DNA from: Pseudomonas sp. G34
GTDB lineage: Bacteria; Pseudomonadota; Gammaproteobacteria; Pseudomonadales; Pseudomonadaceae
Assembly (NCBI RefSeq): GCF_031119625.1
Contig: NZ_JAVHZV010000018.1
Coordinates: 124,001-188,000 of the forward strand
Length of the DNA stretch: 64,000 bases
Direction of reading: 5' to 3'
The number at the start of each line of letters is the position of its first letter. Within the stretch, counting starts at the first letter, position 1. The position numbers and the translations under genes are program-made. Below are positions 17,927 to 25,410 of the stretch, in pieces. The notes under the pieces are model-generated. The model made no database searches, was not told the origin of the DNA, and saw only the letters and a list, made by a program, of their open reading frames with translations.

Positions 17927-19566
17927 CCCGCCTGCTCTGCACCCTGCTTTTCTGCCTGCTGGCATTGCCGGCCAGTGCGCAGGACTTCACCGCCAGCGTC
18001 GACCGCAGCCGGCTGACCCTGGGCGAAAGCCTCGACCTGATCCTCGAATCGACGGATGCCACCGAGTTCGGCAAACCCGACCTGACACCGCTCGACGAAC
18101 TGTTCGACGTACTGGGCACGCGCCAGGTCAACCGCCTGACCACCCTGGATGGCCAGGCGCGCGCCAGCACCCGCTGGATCGTCACCATCAAGCCGCGCCA
18201 TAGCGGCTTCGTGGTCGTGCCACCGCTACGCCTGGGCGACTCGCAAAGCCAGCCGGTCAGCCTGCACGTGACGGAGTCCACCGGCCAGAACGCCGACGAA
18301 CAGATGGCCCCGGTGTTCATCGACGCCAGCCTGGATCATGAAAGCGTCTACGTGCAGGCGCAGAGCGTGCTGACCCTGCGTATCTACCATTCGGTTTCGC
18401 TGTACGACGACAGCAGCCTCACACCGCTGGACATCCCCGACGCGCGGGTCGAGTCCCTGGGCGAGCCGCGCACCTACGAGCAGGACATCGGCGGCGTGCG
18501 CCACGGTGTGATCGAGCTGCGCTACGCCATTTTTCCGCAGAAGAGTGGCCAGCTGACCATTCCCAGCCAGGTGTTCAGCGCAACCCTGGCCGAGCGCCCC
18601 AACCGCAATGAATACATGCCGTTCGGGCCGCGCCCGGGCAAGGTCACCCGGGTGCGCTCGCCGCAAATCCCCCTGACGGTCAAGGCCAAGCCAGCCGACT
18701 ACCCGGCCGACGCGCCCTGGCTGCCAGCCCGTGCCCTGAGCCTCGCTGAAGCCTGGAGCCCGGAGCCGGGCCAGGTGAAGGTCGGCGATTCGCTGACCCG
18801 CAGCCTGATGGTCAAGGCCGACGGCCTGTCCAGCGCCCAGCTGCCGCCGCTACCGGCCACCCAGGTGGAAGGCCTGCGCCGCTACCCGGATCAACCGCAA
18901 CTGAACAACGAAAACAGCGAGCGCGGGGTGATCGGCAGCCGCGAAGAACGTGAGGCGCTGGTGGCTGGCAAGGCCGGCACCCTGGAATTGCCCGCCGTGG
19001 ATGTGGTGTGGTGGAACACCCATGAGGATCGCCTGGAGCACACCAGCCTGCCGGCGCGCACCCTGAATGTGGCCGCTGACCCTGCACTGAGCGTCGATCA
19101 GCCGGTGGAAACCCGCCCGCGCGACAGCGCCGCCGCCGACGACGTGCTGTTGTGGCCCTGGCAGCTGAGCAGCGTGCTGTTGGCAGTGACCACCCTGCTC
19201 GGCTTCGGCCTCTGGTGGCACGCGCGCAGCCAGCCGGCCGTGCAGCGCAGCGCCCAGGTCGGCCCCAGCCCGCGCACCCTGCTCGACGACCTCAAGCGCG
19301 CCTGCCTGGCCAACGACAGCCAGGCCACCCGCCAGGCCCTCGACGCCTGGGCACGTCAGCAGCCGGAAACCCTGGCCGATATGGCTGCCCGTTTTGCGCC
19401 ATTGTCCGAGGCTTTGGACGGGCTCAATGGCGCGCTGTACAGCGAAGCCGGCCAACACTGGCAAGGCAAGCAGTTGTGGCAGGCCATCGGCGAACTGCCA
19501 CCGGCCGAGAAAACCCAGGAAAATAGCGGGGAAGCCAGCCAGCTACCACCGCTGTATCCGCGCTAA
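17923..19566 (+). CDS. BatD-like exported protein
   Basis: The 547-residue protein has a signal peptide (TRLLCTLLFCLLALPASAQ), a large periplasmic beta-rich region, and one transmembrane helix near residues 410-430 (LLWPWQLSSVLLAVTTLLGF). A cytoplasmic tail of about 110 residues follows. The pattern DFTASVDRSRLTLGESLDL near the N-terminus is the BatD/oxygen-tolerance family opening (PF13584). It closes the MoxR-DUF58-DUF4381-VWA-VWA-BatD operon, and all junctions overlap. The whole set probably forms one envelope-spanning complex; this is inferred from conserved gene order. Confidence 0.92.
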   Translation: MTRLLCTLLFCLLALPASAQDFTASVDRSRLTLGESLDLILESTDATEFGKPDLTPLDELFDVLGTRQVNRLTTLDGQARASTRWIVTIKPRHSGFVVVPPLRLGDSQSQPVSLHVTESTGQNADEQMAPVFIDASLDHESVYVQAQSVLTLRIYHSVSLYDDSSLTPLDIPDARVESLGEPRTYEQDIGGVRHGVIELRYAIFPQKSGQLTIPSQVFSATLAERPNRNEYMPFGPRPGKVTRVRSPQIPLTVKAKPADYPADAPWLPARALSLAEAWSPEPGQVKVGDSLTRSLMVKADGLSSAQLPPLPATQVEGLRRYPDQPQLNNENSERGVIGSREEREALVAGKAGTLELPAVDVVWWNTHEDRLEHTSLPARTLNVAADPALSVDQPVETRPRDSAAADDVLLWPWQLSSVLLAVTTLLGFGLWWHARSQPAVQRSAQVGPSPRTLLDDLKRACLANDSQATRQALDAWARQQPETLADMAARFAPLSEALDGLNGALYSEAGQHWQGKQLWQAIGELPPAEKTQENSGEASQLPPLYPR

Positions 19567-19579
19567 AACAGGAGCAACC

Positions 19580-20398
19580 ATGGACGCTCGTCCCGCCTCC
19601 CCCAGCTTCTGGCGTGACCCCGCCCTGCCCTTTATCGAGCTGCGCTCCATCGAGGATGGTCGCCAGGTCTGCTACGGGCGCCACAGCCACGCATTCTTTT
19701 CCATCGGCGCGATCACCGCAGGGCAAAGCACCTACAGCAACCGTGATGTGGACTGCCAGGTGAGCCAGGGCACCGTGGTGCTGATGAACCCCGGCGACGT
19801 ACACGCCTGCAACCCCATCGACGGGCAGCCCTGGTCGTATCTCATGTGCTATGTGGACCCGCAGTGGCTGGGCGAGCTGCAGCACGCCCAAGGCTTCACC
19901 GACGCGCCCGCGTTCCAGCGCTTCGCCGATATCGCCAGTGACGATGCCGAGCTGTATCAGGGCCTGCTGGCATTGCGGCGCAGCCTGCTCGATCCCTTGG
20001 TAAGCACCGCCGACAAGCGTGCCCAAGCCGAGGCATTCTTCGGCCTGGCGCTGCAGCGGCTGGTGCTCGAAGGCGAGCGTGACGACAGCCTGAATCCGCG
20101 CCTGGAACTGGCCGCCGAGCTGATCCAGCAGCACTGCGGCGAGCCGCTGCGCCTCGACACCCTGTGCGCGGCCGCGCAGCTGTCGCCCTCCCAACTGATT
20201 CGCGGCTTCAAGCAACGCTACGGCATGACGCCCCACGCCTACCTGCTCAACCGCCGCATCCAGTTCGCCCACGCCCGCCTGAAAAGCGGCGCGGCCCTGG
20301 CCGAAGTCGCCCAGGAAGCCGGCTTCGCCGACCAGGCGCACTTCCAACGCACCTTCAAGCAATTGCTCGCCGCCACGCCAGGCCAATACCGCGGCTAG
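19580..20398 (+). CDS. AraC-family transcriptional regulator
   Basis: The 272-residue regulator has an N-terminal cupin-type sensor (HSHAFFSIGAITAGQSTYSN, then GTVVLMNPGDVHACNP) and a C-terminal double helix-turn-helix (LDTLCAAAQLSPSQLIRGFK, and AEVAQEAGFADQAHFQRTFK). The start is the ATG at 19580, with AGGAG 6 bases upstream. An open frame extends further upstream but overlaps batD. Regulators of this layout often control an adjacent exporter; the LysE gene at 20877-21467 is a plausible target but lies beyond 480 bp of repeats and points the other way, so this is only a suggestion. Confidence 0.9.
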   Translation: MDARPASPSFWRDPALPFIELRSIEDGRQVCYGRHSHAFFSIGAITAGQSTYSNRDVDCQVSQGTVVLMNPGDVHACNPIDGQPWSYLMCYVDPQWLGELQHAQGFTDAPAFQRFADIASDDAELYQGLLALRRSLLDPLVSTADKRAQAEAFFGLALQRLVLEGERDDSLNPRLELAAELIQQHCGEPLRLDTLCAAAQLSPSQLIRGFKQRYGMTPHAYLLNRRIQFAHARLKSGAALAEVAQEAGFADQAHFQRTFKQLLAATPGQYRG

Positions 20399-20429
20399 CG
20401 ACAACCAGCCCGCAGCCTGACCCAAGCCG

Positions 20430-20513
20430 GTAGCCTGGCGTTGAGCGTAGCGATACCCGGGAATCACTCGCGCGAATGTGCCCCGGGTATCGCTACGCTC
20501 AACCACGGGCTAC
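20430..20513. repeat. Long perfect hairpin downstream of the AraC gene
   Basis: A 21-bp perfect inverted repeat occupies 20441-20461 and 20482-20502, each arm containing GCGTAGCGATACCCGGG or its complement, with a 20-base loop. It is enclosed by shorter outer arms (GTAGCC at 20430-20435, GGCTAC at 20508-20513). It lies 32-104 bases beyond the AraC stop codon. It resembles the family of intergenic REP-like hairpins of pseudomonads and may also end transcription. Confidence 0.8.
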
Positions 20514-20606
20514 GGTTCTGTGGCGCTCCAAAAACCGGCTAATAATCTTTCAGTCCAGGTTCGTCGATTTTGGCAGCCAAGTGGCGTAAGCGGCCGCGCG
20601 CTCTCA

Positions 20607-20675
20607 AACTGTGGGAGCGGGGCATGCCCGCGAAAAATCACGGGCATGAACTGGGCGTCCTCGCCCGCTCCCATA
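20607..20675. repeat. REP-type palindrome
   Basis: GTGGGAGCGGG (from 20611) pairs with CCCGCTCCCA (to about 20672), with inner arms CATGCCCG and CGGGCATG. The GTGGGAGCGGG...CCGCGA pattern is characteristic of extragenic palindromes in Pseudomonas. No coding frame crosses it convincingly. Confidence 0.7.
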
Positions 20676-20718
20676 ATGAGTCCGCCAGCATTACCGTGTT
20701 GTTTACACACTCAGAGAT

Positions 20719-20808
20719 GTAGGGTGGACAACGCTCTTTTTGTCCACCATTGCGAGTACAAAACGTTGAATGGATCGGGCCGCGTAGGTGAAGCACCATC
20801 CACCCTAC
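20719..20808. repeat. Copy B of the terminal-inverted-repeat element
   Basis: The 90-bp core begins GTAGGGTGGACAACGCTC and ends CATCCACCCTAC, and is closely similar to copies at 2874-2949 and 43274-43363 (the last inverted). Similarity continues outward: CTGCCTTGTAG and CCTGAACAGG to the right match copy A's left flank inverted, and TTTGGCAGCCAAGTGGCG to the left matches copy C's flank loosely. Translation of such copies gives spurious small open frames. Confidence 0.8.
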
Positions 20809-20876
20809 GAATGGCTTCTCCTGCCTTGTAGTCGCCGCTTCATGCGCATAAAGATCCTGAACAGGCTCCAACGGGC

Positions 20877-21467
20877 TTATACCAACACCAGATACCCCGC
20901 ACTGGCCACCAGCAATCCCGCCAACACCCGATTGAACACCCGCACCCGCTGCGGCGCCTGCAAGTAAGGCTGCAAGCAAGTACCGGCATAGGCCCAGCAG
21001 GCCAGCGACAAATAACAGACCACACAATAGATCGCCGCGAACAGCCACACCCGCCCCGCATCGCCATCGGCCGCAAAGGCACCCGTACCGGCAATCGCCG
21101 CCAACCACGCCTTGGGATTGAGCCATTGCATCAGCGCCCCGCCAGCAAAGGACGCCACCGCCCCACCTTCAGCGCTGTGCAACACGCCGTTATCGACCGC
21201 CAAGCGCCAGGCCAGATACAGCAGAAAGGCCACACCAGCCCACTGAATCGCCGCCGTCAGCCAGGGCAGCAGCACCAGCAACTGATGCAGCCCCAAGCCG
21301 ATCAACACCAACAGCAGCGTGAAGCCCAACGTAGCCCCGGCGACATGCCCCATGGCCACTCGCAGGCCATGCCGGGCTCCAGCGCTCAGCGACACCAGAT
21401 TGACCGGCCCGGGCGAAATGGAAGCAGCCAGCGCGAACGCCGCCATGGACAGATACAAACTCATCAT
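20877..21467 (-). CDS. LysE-family amino-acid/metabolite exporter
   Basis: The 196-residue integral membrane protein has about six hydrophobic segments and starts MMSLYLSMAAFALAASISPG. The SPGPVNLV motif near residues 18-25 is the LysE/RhtB signature. The ATG at 21467 has GAGGT about 9 bases upstream; a longer open frame to 21584 has no such support. LysE/RhtB proteins export amino acids or related small molecules by proton antiport; the substrate is not predictable. The 3' end abuts repeat copy B. Confidence 0.88.
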   Translation of the reverse strand: MMSLYLSMAAFALAASISPGPVNLVSLSAGARHGLRVAMGHVAGATLGFTLLLVLIGLGLHQLLVLLPWLTAAIQWAGVAFLLYLAWRLAVDNGVLHSAEGGAVASFAGGALMQWLNPKAWLAAIAGTGAFAADGDAGRVWLFAAIYCVVCYLSLACWAYAGTCLQPYLQAPQRVRVFNRVLAGLLVASAGYLVLV

Positions 21468-21738
21468 CACGCCTACCTCACTACTGATCGAGTGAGGCAC
21501 GTTACGCAGTGACCAAATGGGCGTATTGAAGAAAATTCGCATGCTCTGATACGGAAAAATCGCGGACAGGCCGCGGTTTTTCATTTGCTGGTCATCTTAA
21601 TAGGCGGGCGTGGAGCCGCTCTTCTTGCCTGCCTGCTCTCGGGCTGATCATGTAATTGAATGGGAATAAGAGGCGGATTTATTTTTATACCAGTGGCGAT
21701 GCACCATAAATAAACCTGCACCCTTCCACCCTAAAAAG

Positions 21739-21757
21739 TTAATTAAATTGTTAGGCA
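21739..21757 (-). other. Possible truncated attC 5' box after the HEPN-motif gene
   Basis: On the minus strand the stop codon of the gene at 21751-22200 sits inside GCCTAACAATT, which matches the RYYYAAC box that starts integron attC sites. In true cassettes the stop codon often overlaps this box. No convincing matching GTTRRRY half follows, so this would be a remnant or the island's junction with the core chromosome. Confidence 0.35.
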
Positions 21758-22200
21758 TCTTCAACCTTGACCGCATTTATAAACTCTCTTATAGGCAAGT
21801 TATCTAGAAAGAGCTTTTCGAATGCGCTATTAAGTTCTCGAATCCATATTTCACTATCCTTAGCTATCAAGAATTTCTGAGCCTTTTCTGTTAATGGATC
21901 TTTTTGGTAGTGGAACGTCGCATTCCGAAATAACCGGAGGAAATCGACGTACTCTTCATTGCCTAATAGTTCGTCTACCGCTTCATTCGAGCACTTCAGC
22001 TCTTTATAGCCTTCAACTACGACGTAAATTAATGAATACCACACTGACATTCTGTGGAGAGTTGACGCCATGCTTCCAATCTCTTTAATCCACTTTTCAG
22101 CATCAAAATTATCGATATTGGGAAGCTCTGCAGACACAAACTGCTTCACTGCATCTGCCGTGCACCAATGTTTATGTAGAGCAACTAGCTGTGGACTCAT
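21751..22200 (-). CDS. Hypothetical protein with a HEPN-type RNxxxH motif (cassette-like gene)
   Basis: The 149-residue soluble, helical protein begins MSPQLVALHKHWCTADAVKQ. I chose the ATG at 22200 because an AAGAGA-type site precedes it. Residues near 92-97 read RNATFH within LRLFRNATFHYQ, which fits the RNxxxH active-site motif of HEPN ribonucleases and toxins; predicted helices on both sides agree with that fold. Base composition is clearly AT-richer than the chromosome. No cognate antitoxin (MNT nucleotidyltransferase) is adjacent. The function is unproven: a HEPN RNase or a HEPN-like structural protein are both possible. Confidence 0.6.
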   Translation of the reverse strand: MSPQLVALHKHWCTADAVKQFVSAELPNIDNFDAEKWIKEIGSMASTLHRMSVWYSLIYVVVEGYKELKCSNEAVDELLGNEEYVDFLRLFRNATFHYQKDPLTEKAQKFLIAKDSEIWIRELNSAFEKLFLDNLPIREFINAVKVEDA

Positions 22201-22279
22201 GATTAGTCTCTTACGTTCTGCACAGCGGCGCGAGATACGAGCGTGCCGTAGGTGCAATATTCTGCAACTTGCTAAATGA

Positions 22280-22347
22280 ATTTATGCATTTATACATTTA
22301 TGCATTTATGCATTTATACATTTATGCATTTATGCATTTATGCACCC
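22280..22347. repeat. 8-bp tandem repeat, about 8 units
   Basis: Units ATGCATTT and ATACATTT run in the order G,A,G,G,A,G,G from 22284 to 22339, and a partial unit follows to 22344. The array overlaps the TAA stop of the membrane-protein gene at its right end and lies about 80 bases upstream of the HEPN-motif gene, both read on the minus strand. The unit length is not a multiple of three. The array could vary by slippage and alter spacing or transcript structure between the two genes. Confidence 0.9.
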
Positions 22348-22889
22348 ATCCTGATGCCGACCCCGATAAAAGAAAACATAACCGCCGAGCTGCAAACGGA
22401 TACAAGCAAGTATTGCCACCAAGAATGATTGAAGTACTGAATAATACGAACAAGCGATAAAACAGCTATAGCAATAGCAATAACGTACAGGACATATATG
22501 TATAGAGCGAGTACGTCTCCACCAACTGCTGAGAATGCCTCTTTACCGGTAAATATCAAGACAGTAGCCAAAAACGAAGCAAGTGCTTGATTCCCCAAAA
22601 ACTCGGTTAAGACAGGAAATGTAAAGCGCTCACCTTCCTTAGGAAAAGCAAGAAATTTTTCAATAGACTCATTGGATATATTTGAAGCAAGCTTACCTAG
22701 CGCAGGCAAACTAATAACCGTGATGAGAATCAGATTTACAAAAACAACCAAAAATAATGTCTTTCTATCCGGGGTTGGCCCAGAAAAAAATTCGACAAAA
22801 TAGAGAGAGTTGAATTTTAAAAATACCCCGAACATCAACAGCGATATTATCAATTCAAAAATACTATATGATCCTATCAATTTTCTCAT
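22338..22889 (-). CDS. Hypothetical integral membrane protein (cassette-like gene)
   Basis: The 183-residue protein begins MRKLIGSYSIFELIISLLMF and shows four to five transmembrane helices: about 9-27, 44-66, a weak segment near 100-115, 124-146 and 155-177. The loop between helices 2 and 3 (SNISNESIEKFLAFPKEGER) is charged and probably cytoplasmic. I recognise no family motif. Composition is AT-rich, like its neighbours. The TAA stop falls within the tandem repeat. It lies immediately downstream (minus strand) of the attC/IS remnant, a typical position for a cassette gene. No function is proposed. Confidence 0.65.
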   Translation of the reverse strand: MRKLIGSYSIFELIISLLMFGVFLKFNSLYFVEFFSGPTPDRKTLFLVVFVNLILITVISLPALGKLASNISNESIEKFLAFPKEGERFTFPVLTEFLGNQALASFLATVLIFTGKEAFSAVGGDVLALYIYVLYVIAIAIAVLSLVRIIQYFNHSWWQYLLVSVCSSAVMFSFIGVGIRMGA

Positions 22890-22975
22890 GGCTTCCTCAT
22901 TGCATGTAGCGCGAAATTAAGGGGCTGACGGCACGTCAGTCCCAGTGAGCAAAACAAACGTTCTTGAATGCTGTA

Positions 22976-24076
22976 ATGGACTCTCCACACACCACAGTTC
23001 TATACCAAGGTATCGAGGATTTTTGAGCGGGAGTTATGAAGCGCATCGCTGTTGATCTGGCCAAGTCCATTTACCAAGTTGCCGAGAGTGTCCGTTTCGG
23101 CCAGGTGGTCCAGCGCAAGCGGCTGAACCGAGAGGCGTTCCGGCGATATATACAGGAGCAGGTCGAACAGGTCGAGTGGGTGATGGAAGCCTGTGGCACT
23201 GCGCATTACTGGGGACGATTGGCGCAATCGCTGGGGCATCGGGATGCTGATTCATCCGCGCTACGTGCGACCCTATCGACGGCGTAACAAAACCGACCGC
23301 AACGACTGCGATGCCATGCTGGAAGCCGCACGCTGCGCCGACATTCACCCCGTGCCGGTAAAGAGCCACGATCAGCAACAGCTTCAGCAATTGCACGGGC
23401 TACGTGAAACTTGGAAGAAGAGCCGCACCCAGCGAATCAACCTGCTGCGCGGCATACTGCGTGAGGCGGGTATCGAAGCGCCGGCCTCGACCGCTGCCTT
23501 TATCCGAACGGCCAATGAATCGGTTGACCAGCCTGAACTTGCTCCCTTGAGCCGTCTGCTGCATATCGTGCTGGCCGAGATCAACTTGTACGAGCAGTGC
23601 ATGGGCGAATGCGAACAACAACTCAAGCGCTGCCAAGCCCGCACACCGGAAAAGCTGACCCAACTACAGCGCTGGGCCGTGCAGACAGCAGAGCGGATCG
23701 GTCACAACAAGGCGGCGGTGGCCCTGGCCAAAAAACTGGTGCGGATCTGCTGGGCGGTGTGGTGCCACGAGCGGCGTATCAATGGCAATTGGCAGAGCGT
23801 AAAGCCCGCCTGACGGCGGGAGTAATCAATAAAGGTGTGATGATTTTCTTGTGGTTGTGGTGAGTAGCAGCACTGTCGAAACAGGCGAGTCCTGCAGCGG
23901 AACAAGGCCGATAACAATGATGATCCCCGTGATCGATTGAACGCTTGGTCCCCGCTGCGCGAACTACAGAATGGCCAGGGCGTAAGCGCTCAAAAAAGGC
24001 CGGATATACGAATGCAACCGTGCTGACGACAGGTGCAAAAGCAAAGCTTTGCTCACTACTTGTGGGGAGAGTCCAT
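22976..24076 (+). mobile_element. Degenerate IS110 (IS1111-group) insertion sequence
   Basis: The element is 1101 bp. Its ends are inverted: left ATGGACTCTCCACACACCAC from 22976, right (complement) ATGGACTCTCCCCACAAGTA ending at 24076, sharing the first 11 bases and a following CACA. The interior holds a broken IS110-type transposase. Inverted terminal repeats are a feature of the IS1111 group within IS110. The outer left-hand and right-hand flanks show attC-like boxes, consistent with the IS1111-attC subgroup that inserts in attC sites. No target duplication is visible, as expected for this group. Confidence 0.75.
23036..23813 (+). pseudogene. IS110-family transposase, frameshifted and internally deleted
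   Basis: The N-terminal half, MKRIAVDLAKSIYQVAESVR to about 23245, has the DEDD-type opening with the first Asp. Reading then shifts frame near GHR/GMLIHPRYV into RPYRRRNKTDRNDCDAMLEA, the second conserved block. After CQARTPEKLTQ the sequence jumps directly to the terminal block LQRWAVQTAERIGHNKAAVA. The central Transposase_20 region with the catalytic serine is therefore missing, roughly 80 residues compared with the usual length near 340. It cannot encode an active enzyme. The frameshift position is approximate. Confidence 0.88.
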
Positions 24077-24092
24077 ATACGTATTGTTAGGT
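24077..24092 (-). other. Left box of an attC site interrupted by the IS
   Basis: On the minus strand ACCTAAC (24092-24086) is an exact match to the RYYYAAC box that begins attC sites and lies 7 bases after the KTSC stop codon. Nine bases later the IS begins. On the far side of the IS (minus strand, 22975 down to about 22910) a self-complementary stretch, CTGACGTGCCGTCAG, and an ending CCTTAATTTCGCGCTACATG, resembling a decayed GCGTTAGATG end, could be the rest of the site. This reconstruction is inference. Confidence 0.5.
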
Positions 24093-24098
24093 ATTTGC

Positions 24099-24299
24099 TT
24101 AGCACTGATAGCGGTCTTTTATGTGAGCGTTGTAATAGCTGCCTTTTGATGCTGACCGCATGAAGCCTTCGTATATATGTGCTGGAACGCGGCAGAAGTC
24201 GTACGTGTGGCCCTGCTGAAATGTGATTTTCATTCTTCGGCTTGCAGGGTCGTAGCCAATTGCAGTGATGGCTGTTGAGCGTACACGTGTCATTTCCAT
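24099..24299 (-). CDS. KTSC domain protein (integron-cassette gene)
   Basis: The 66-residue protein reads MEMTRVRSTAITAIGYDPAS at the N-terminus and ends with FMRSASKGSYYNAHIKDRYQ and Cys. It matches the KTSC domain (PF13619, named for a lysyl-tRNA-synthetase-like C-terminal segment). The function is unknown, and it is often found on phages, plasmids and cassettes. I chose ATG 24299 because AGG lies 8 bases upstream; GTG 24308 and ATG 24293 are also in frame. It directly follows the attC at 24307-24387 and is followed by another attC box, so it has the structure of a gene cassette. Confidence 0.8.
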   Translation of the reverse strand: MEMTRVRSTAITAIGYDPASRRMKITFQQGHTYDFCRVPAHIYEGFMRSASKGSYYNAHIKDRYQC

Positions 24300-24306
24300 G
24301 GCATTC

Positions 24307-24387
24307 ACCTAACGCCAGCCGTAACCGGCGCATTTGTAGTTAGCGCAGCGAACGAAAAATGCGTCCGAGTTGACGGCCTTGTTAGCC
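24307..24387 (-). other. Integron attC recombination site
   Basis: On the minus strand the 81-base site starts GGCTAAC (24387-24381) and ends with the core GTTAGGT (24313-24307, a GTTRRRY match). The two halves are imperfectly complementary over about 27 bases: CTAAC, GCCGT, AAC and GCGCATTT/AAATGCG pair in order, with single unpaired bases between them and an unpaired central loop. This folded form with extrahelical bases is the hallmark of attC. The stop codon of the upstream gene (TAA, 24384-24382) lies in the first box, as in many cassettes. Confidence 0.85.
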
Positions 24388-25338
24388 TTCATAGCCTAAA
24401 CCTCCCATATACGATGGAATCATACCTAGGGATTTGACTCTTTTTACTTCTTTGCTTGTGAGATGACGACACACGTATGGGAACACCTGAAGAAGAAACT
24501 CTTTTAGACTTTCAAATGCTTCATCGGAATAGACCACGCCTGAGCGTTGTTCATTCATGATGCTCATAACCCATTTAATGAAGATTGTGGGCATCATTAC
24601 ATCAGAGATATCTTCCCAGCCATCTATTAAATTAACATTTCGCTTCCTGATGTATGCGGATAATGCCGAGTCGCAATGCCCCCTACATGTCCAGAAAATG
24701 TGATCGAAATGCTCTTTCTCATTTTCGTAGTCAGTTCTTCTAGACCAAAGCGTGATTACACCATTGTCTTCTTGATCGAAAAGCTCCTTTTCACAGACTT
24801 TGCATTTTAAGCTCGGTTTTTCTACAAATATTTTTGCTGGCTGAGGGTTTTCCGTTTTCCATTCTGAGAGTGATACAGGAAAATACCTTTCGGCAATTTC
24901 AAGACCCTTGGCAGAGTGGAGTAATTGGCCTTCAATTTTTTCGCGATCAAAGACTTGATACTCGATCTTCCCCTTCATGCCCTCAAGATTTGTCGATAAT
25001 CCTGTGCTCGCAAGGGTTGAGTAGAAGCCGATAAAACCTTGGCAATCATTAGCCTCTACTCTATCCCTAATATTGGCATCATCAGTTGGTGAAACAGAAT
25101 TACCACTAAACGCTTTATGTTTACAGCTTACAAGCCATCTGATAATGGTTTCGCCACCAACACCAGTACGCTTTTCTTCAACGATTAGATCAACCCCACC
25201 GTCAGCACCTCTGTCTGGATCGGTGATGATTTTGTAGCCCATGAATGAGAGAAAGTCGCGTGCAAACAGTTCGAATGTGTCCTGCATTCCGCTGGCTTTG
25301 TGCGCTTCTCGTATCTCTTTAAAATCCAATACTGCCAA
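24382..25338 (-). CDS. PD-(D/E)xK restriction-endonuclease-like protein with zinc-ribbon-like cysteines
   Basis: The 318-residue protein begins MAVLDFKEIREAHKASGMQD from a TTG at 25338 with GGAGAA upstream. Residues about 20-75 form an Mrr-type nuclease core: FARDFLSFMGYKIITDPDRG, then GGVDLIVEEK and WLVSCKHK, giving the D...(C)xK arrangement. The C-terminal half has CKVC near 186 and CRGHC near 222, which could bind zinc. It is probably a DNA-targeting endonuclease, perhaps a modification-dependent or solitary defence enzyme; no methyltransferase is adjacent. It is AT-rich, and its stop codon lies in the attC at 24307-24387, so it is likely cassette-borne. Confidence 0.78.
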   Translation of the reverse strand: MAVLDFKEIREAHKASGMQDTFELFARDFLSFMGYKIITDPDRGADGGVDLIVEEKRTGVGGETIIRWLVSCKHKAFSGNSVSPTDDANIRDRVEANDCQGFIGFYSTLASTGLSTNLEGMKGKIEYQVFDREKIEGQLLHSAKGLEIAERYFPVSLSEWKTENPQPAKIFVEKPSLKCKVCEKELFDQEDNGVITLWSRRTDYENEKEHFDHIFWTCRGHCDSALSAYIRKRNVNLIDGWEDISDVMMPTIFIKWVMSIMNEQRSGVVYSDEAFESLKEFLLQVFPYVCRHLTSKEVKRVKSLGMIPSYMGGLGYEG

Positions 25339-25410
25339 TTCAGTTCTCCGTTCACTTTTGAGGCTAACAGTGAATAGACAGAATTCTGCGTTAACGCAAT
25401 AAAAGCGTTA

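Noticed and set aside
20510..20831. Small open frames over repeat copy B
   Set aside because: They lie in palindromic repeats; similar peptides (VDNALFVHHC-like) appear at copy C only because the DNA is repeated.
22280..22347. CRISPR array
   Set aside because: Units are 8 bp and directly adjacent without spacers, and no cas genes are present.
22269..22460. Small open frame with repeated MHLYIYAF residues
   Set aside because: It is only the translation of the 8-bp tandem repeat and runs antisense into the membrane-protein gene.
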